This document shows positions 7,237-8,356 of a stretch of 8,356 bases of DNA, in pieces. This DNA comes from Sedimentisphaerales bacterium. GTDB lineage: Bacteria > Planctomycetota > Phycisphaerae > Sedimentisphaerales > SM23-30. The first letter of the stretch is position 1, and each line of letters begins with the position of its first letter. Both the position numbers and the translations under genes were made by a program. A model generated the notes under the pieces. It made no database searches. It was not told where the DNA came from and was given only the letters and a program-made list of their open reading frames with translations. Location of the stretch: NCBI GenBank assembly GCA_030636065.1, contig DAOVXR010000058.1, forward strand, positions 1 through 8,356, given 5' to 3'.

Positions 7237-8130
7237 ATGACTGCAAAAGAAACAAACCATACTATTCGGCCACGGCTGCCGGCATGGCTCAAACGGCCGC
7301 TGCCGAAGGGCGAGAATTTTCAGCATGTGGCCAAAATCCTGAAGAAACTGCGACTAAACACTGTTTGTGCCGGCGCTTCGTGTCCTAATCGTGGTGAGTG
7401 TTATTCTCTGGGGACTGCCACATTTATGATTATGGGTGATGTTTGCACCAGAGATTGCCTGTTTTGCGGTATCAGTCACGGTTCGGCTTCGCCGTTGGAA
7501 AGCGATGAGCCGCAGCGTCTGGCCCGGGCGGTGGGGGAGTTGAATCTCAAACATGTAGTTATTACTTCTGTTACTCGTGATGATTTGCCGGACGGTGGCG
7601 CCGAACATTTCGCTCATACTATCAGGGCCGTCCGCGAACTGACGCCGAAGGTAACTATCGAGGTACTCACGCCCGATTTCCTGGGCGACACTGATTCTTT
7701 AGATATCGTTTATCAGGCCGCCCCGGACGTATTCAATCACAATGTCGAAACCACACGACGTCTCACCCCTGAAATTCGCAGTGGTGCCGACTACGAACGT
7801 TCTTTGGGCGTGCTCAACTATATGGCAGGCCGGGAAGACCCGCCTGTTATCAAGAGCGGCCTTATGTTGGGCCTGGGCGAAACTGACGAGGAAATCAGCC
7901 GAACACTTCAAGACCTCTGTCGGGCTGGTGTCAGGATGTTGACAATCGGCCAGTATTTACGACCCGGAAAAAATAATTATGAAGTAAAAAAATACTATCC
8001 GCCCGACGAATTCGAACAGATTAAGCAGCAAGCGGAAAAAATCGGTTTTTCTCACGTCGCCGCCGGCCCTTTCGTCCGCAGCAGCTACCATGCGGAAACC
8101 AACCTGTCGGACATCGAAAAATCTCCGTAG
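7237..8130 (+). CDS. lipA: Lipoyl synthase (radical SAM)
   Basis: Lipoyl synthase inserts two sulfur atoms at C6 and C8 of the octanoyl chain bound to the lipoyl domains of 2-oxoacid dehydrogenases or the glycine cleavage H protein, in the cytoplasm. The 297-aa length is normal for the family. Both [4Fe-4S] sites are complete: the auxiliary, sulfur-donating cluster motif C44-x4-C49-x5-C55 (CAGASCPNRGEC) and the radical SAM motif C70-x3-C74-x2-C77 (CTRDCLFC). The RSSY motif near the C terminus (281-284) provides the serine ligand of the auxiliary cluster. Other family blocks are VVITSVTRDDLPDGGA, FNHNVETT and KSGLMLGLGETDEE. ATG 7237 starts MTAKETNHTIRPRLPAWLK, with no better upstream start. 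No lipB or ligase gene is next to it. It is divergent from the peptidase operon and seems unrelated to it. Confidence 0.97.
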   Translation: MTAKETNHTIRPRLPAWLKRPLPKGENFQHVAKILKKLRLNTVCAGASCPNRGECYSLGTATFMIMGDVCTRDCLFCGISHGSASPLESDEPQRLARAVGELNLKHVVITSVTRDDLPDGGAEHFAHTIRAVRELTPKVTIEVLTPDFLGDTDSLDIVYQAAPDVFNHNVETTRRLTPEIRSGADYERSLGVLNYMAGREDPPVIKSGLMLGLGETDEEISRTLQDLCRAGVRMLTIGQYLRPGKNNYEVKKYYPPDEFEQIKQQAEKIGFSHVAAGPFVRSSYHAETNLSDIEKSP

Positions 8131-8180
8131 GGTGGGGCTAATTGACCCGCGCGTCTTACTGTCATTCCTGCGAAGGCAGG
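8126..8180 (+). repeat. Hairpin-repeat start at the lipA stop codon
   Basis: CGTAGGGTGGGG at 8126-8137 matches 1783-1794, and its TAG is the lipA stop codon; here the partner arm (CCCCAC) is degraded to GACCCGCGCG. It is followed by TCATTCCTGCGAAGGCAGG at 8162-8180, with a 5-bp stem (8167-8171 with 8176-8180). That text resembles TCATTCC-type dyad repeats common between bacterial genes. Confidence 0.5.
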
Positions 8181-8206
8181 GGGCGGGGATCGGGGGATTC
8201 TTCTAG

Positions 8207-8227
8207 CCTCCGATGTAAAATCGGGGG
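8207..8227 (+). repeat. Hairpin repeat CCTCCGAT-GTAAA-ATCGGGGG, possible lipA terminator
   Basis: An 8-bp stem (one G-T pair) with a 5-nt loop, followed by AATCTTCTCTTTATT. It is the second member of the family at 1817-1851. The tail is T-rich but not a pure T-run, so a terminator role is only possible. Confidence 0.5.
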
Positions 8228-8243
8228 AATCTTCTCTTTATTC

Positions 8244-8256
8244 GCCCTGAAAGGGC
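8244..8256. repeat. Small hairpin GCCCT-GAA-AGGGC
   Basis: A 5-bp stem with a short loop inside TTCGCCCTGAAAGGGCAAAA, followed by TAGCCCAGGGCAAC. This text resembles a repeat I associate with planctomycete intergenic regions. Its extent here cannot be fixed from one copy. Confidence 0.4.
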
Positions 8257-8272
8257 AAAATAGAATAGCCCA

Positions 8273-8330
8273 GGGCAACCAGGCTGTGTCGCAATTATGT
8301 AAAAACACAGCCCACACAAACTTGTTGCCC
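8273..8330. repeat. Nested 58-nt stem-loop
   Basis: The outer arms GGGCAAC (8273-8279) and GTTGCCC (8324-8330) enclose a perfect inner stem, GGCTGTGT (8282-8289) with ACACAGCC (8305-8312), around a 15-nt loop. The two stems are joined by 2-nt and 11-nt strands. It lies in a 226-bp stretch without genes after lipA. Possible roles are a structured repeat, a terminator for a gene beyond the edge, or an RNA element. Confidence 0.5.
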
Positions 8331-8356
8331 TTGTTCACAAGCAATTTTCTATAACA

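Noticed and set aside
8162..8344. A 60-codon minus-strand frame after lipA
   Set aside because: It lies entirely across hairpin repeats and its translation shows no protein-like features.

Overview
This window most likely comes from a planctomycete, probably of the Phycisphaerae/Sedimentisphaerales type. The evidence is a Tat-exported Gfo/Idh/MocA oxidoreductase with the WWDFGGG...GDLGCH signature, a secreted C10 peptidase with pre-peptidase C-terminal-like modules and a C-terminal dockerin-like Ca2+-binding tail ending in NWLGGE, a secreted BNR-4 propeller protein, and intergenic spaces full of short hairpin repeats. The lineage is inferred from gene style only; no rRNA or tRNA gene is visible.

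Layout: positions 1-301 hold no gene but contain a palindromic element (10-74) and the first copy of a ~203-bp dispersed repeat (77-279). Genes on the minus strand fill 302-6854. Read in their own direction they are a C10 (streptopain-like) peptidase gene split by a frameshift (6854 to 3404), a BNR-4 secreted protein (3315-1990), then, after a hairpin-rich 254-bp gap, a Tat-type Gfo/Idh/MocA oxidoreductase (1735-302). The 6855-7236 gap between divergent genes holds a promoter for the peptidase operon, the second copy of the ~203-bp repeat (6972-7175) and a promoter for lipA. On the plus strand lipA (lipoyl synthase) occupies 7237-8130. After it, 8131-8356 has no gene and consists of hairpin-forming repeats.

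The minus-strand genes all encode exported proteins and look like a cell-envelope or extracellular degradation set: a protease with binding modules, a propeller protein that may bind or cleave polysaccharide, and an exported oxidoreductase. lipA is an unrelated housekeeping gene.

The most notable points are: (i) the peptidase reading frame is broken between the catalytic Cys and the catalytic His, and both halves are otherwise intact; (ii) two long direct repeats bracket the whole minus-strand block; (iii) a perfect 13-bp inverted repeat with 8-bp flanking direct repeats sits at the left edge; (iv) lipA appears to be leaderless; (v) in the peptidase tail an Ig-like domain seems to be interrupted by a nidogen-like domain. 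I saw no clear evidence of a wholly new multi-gene system.
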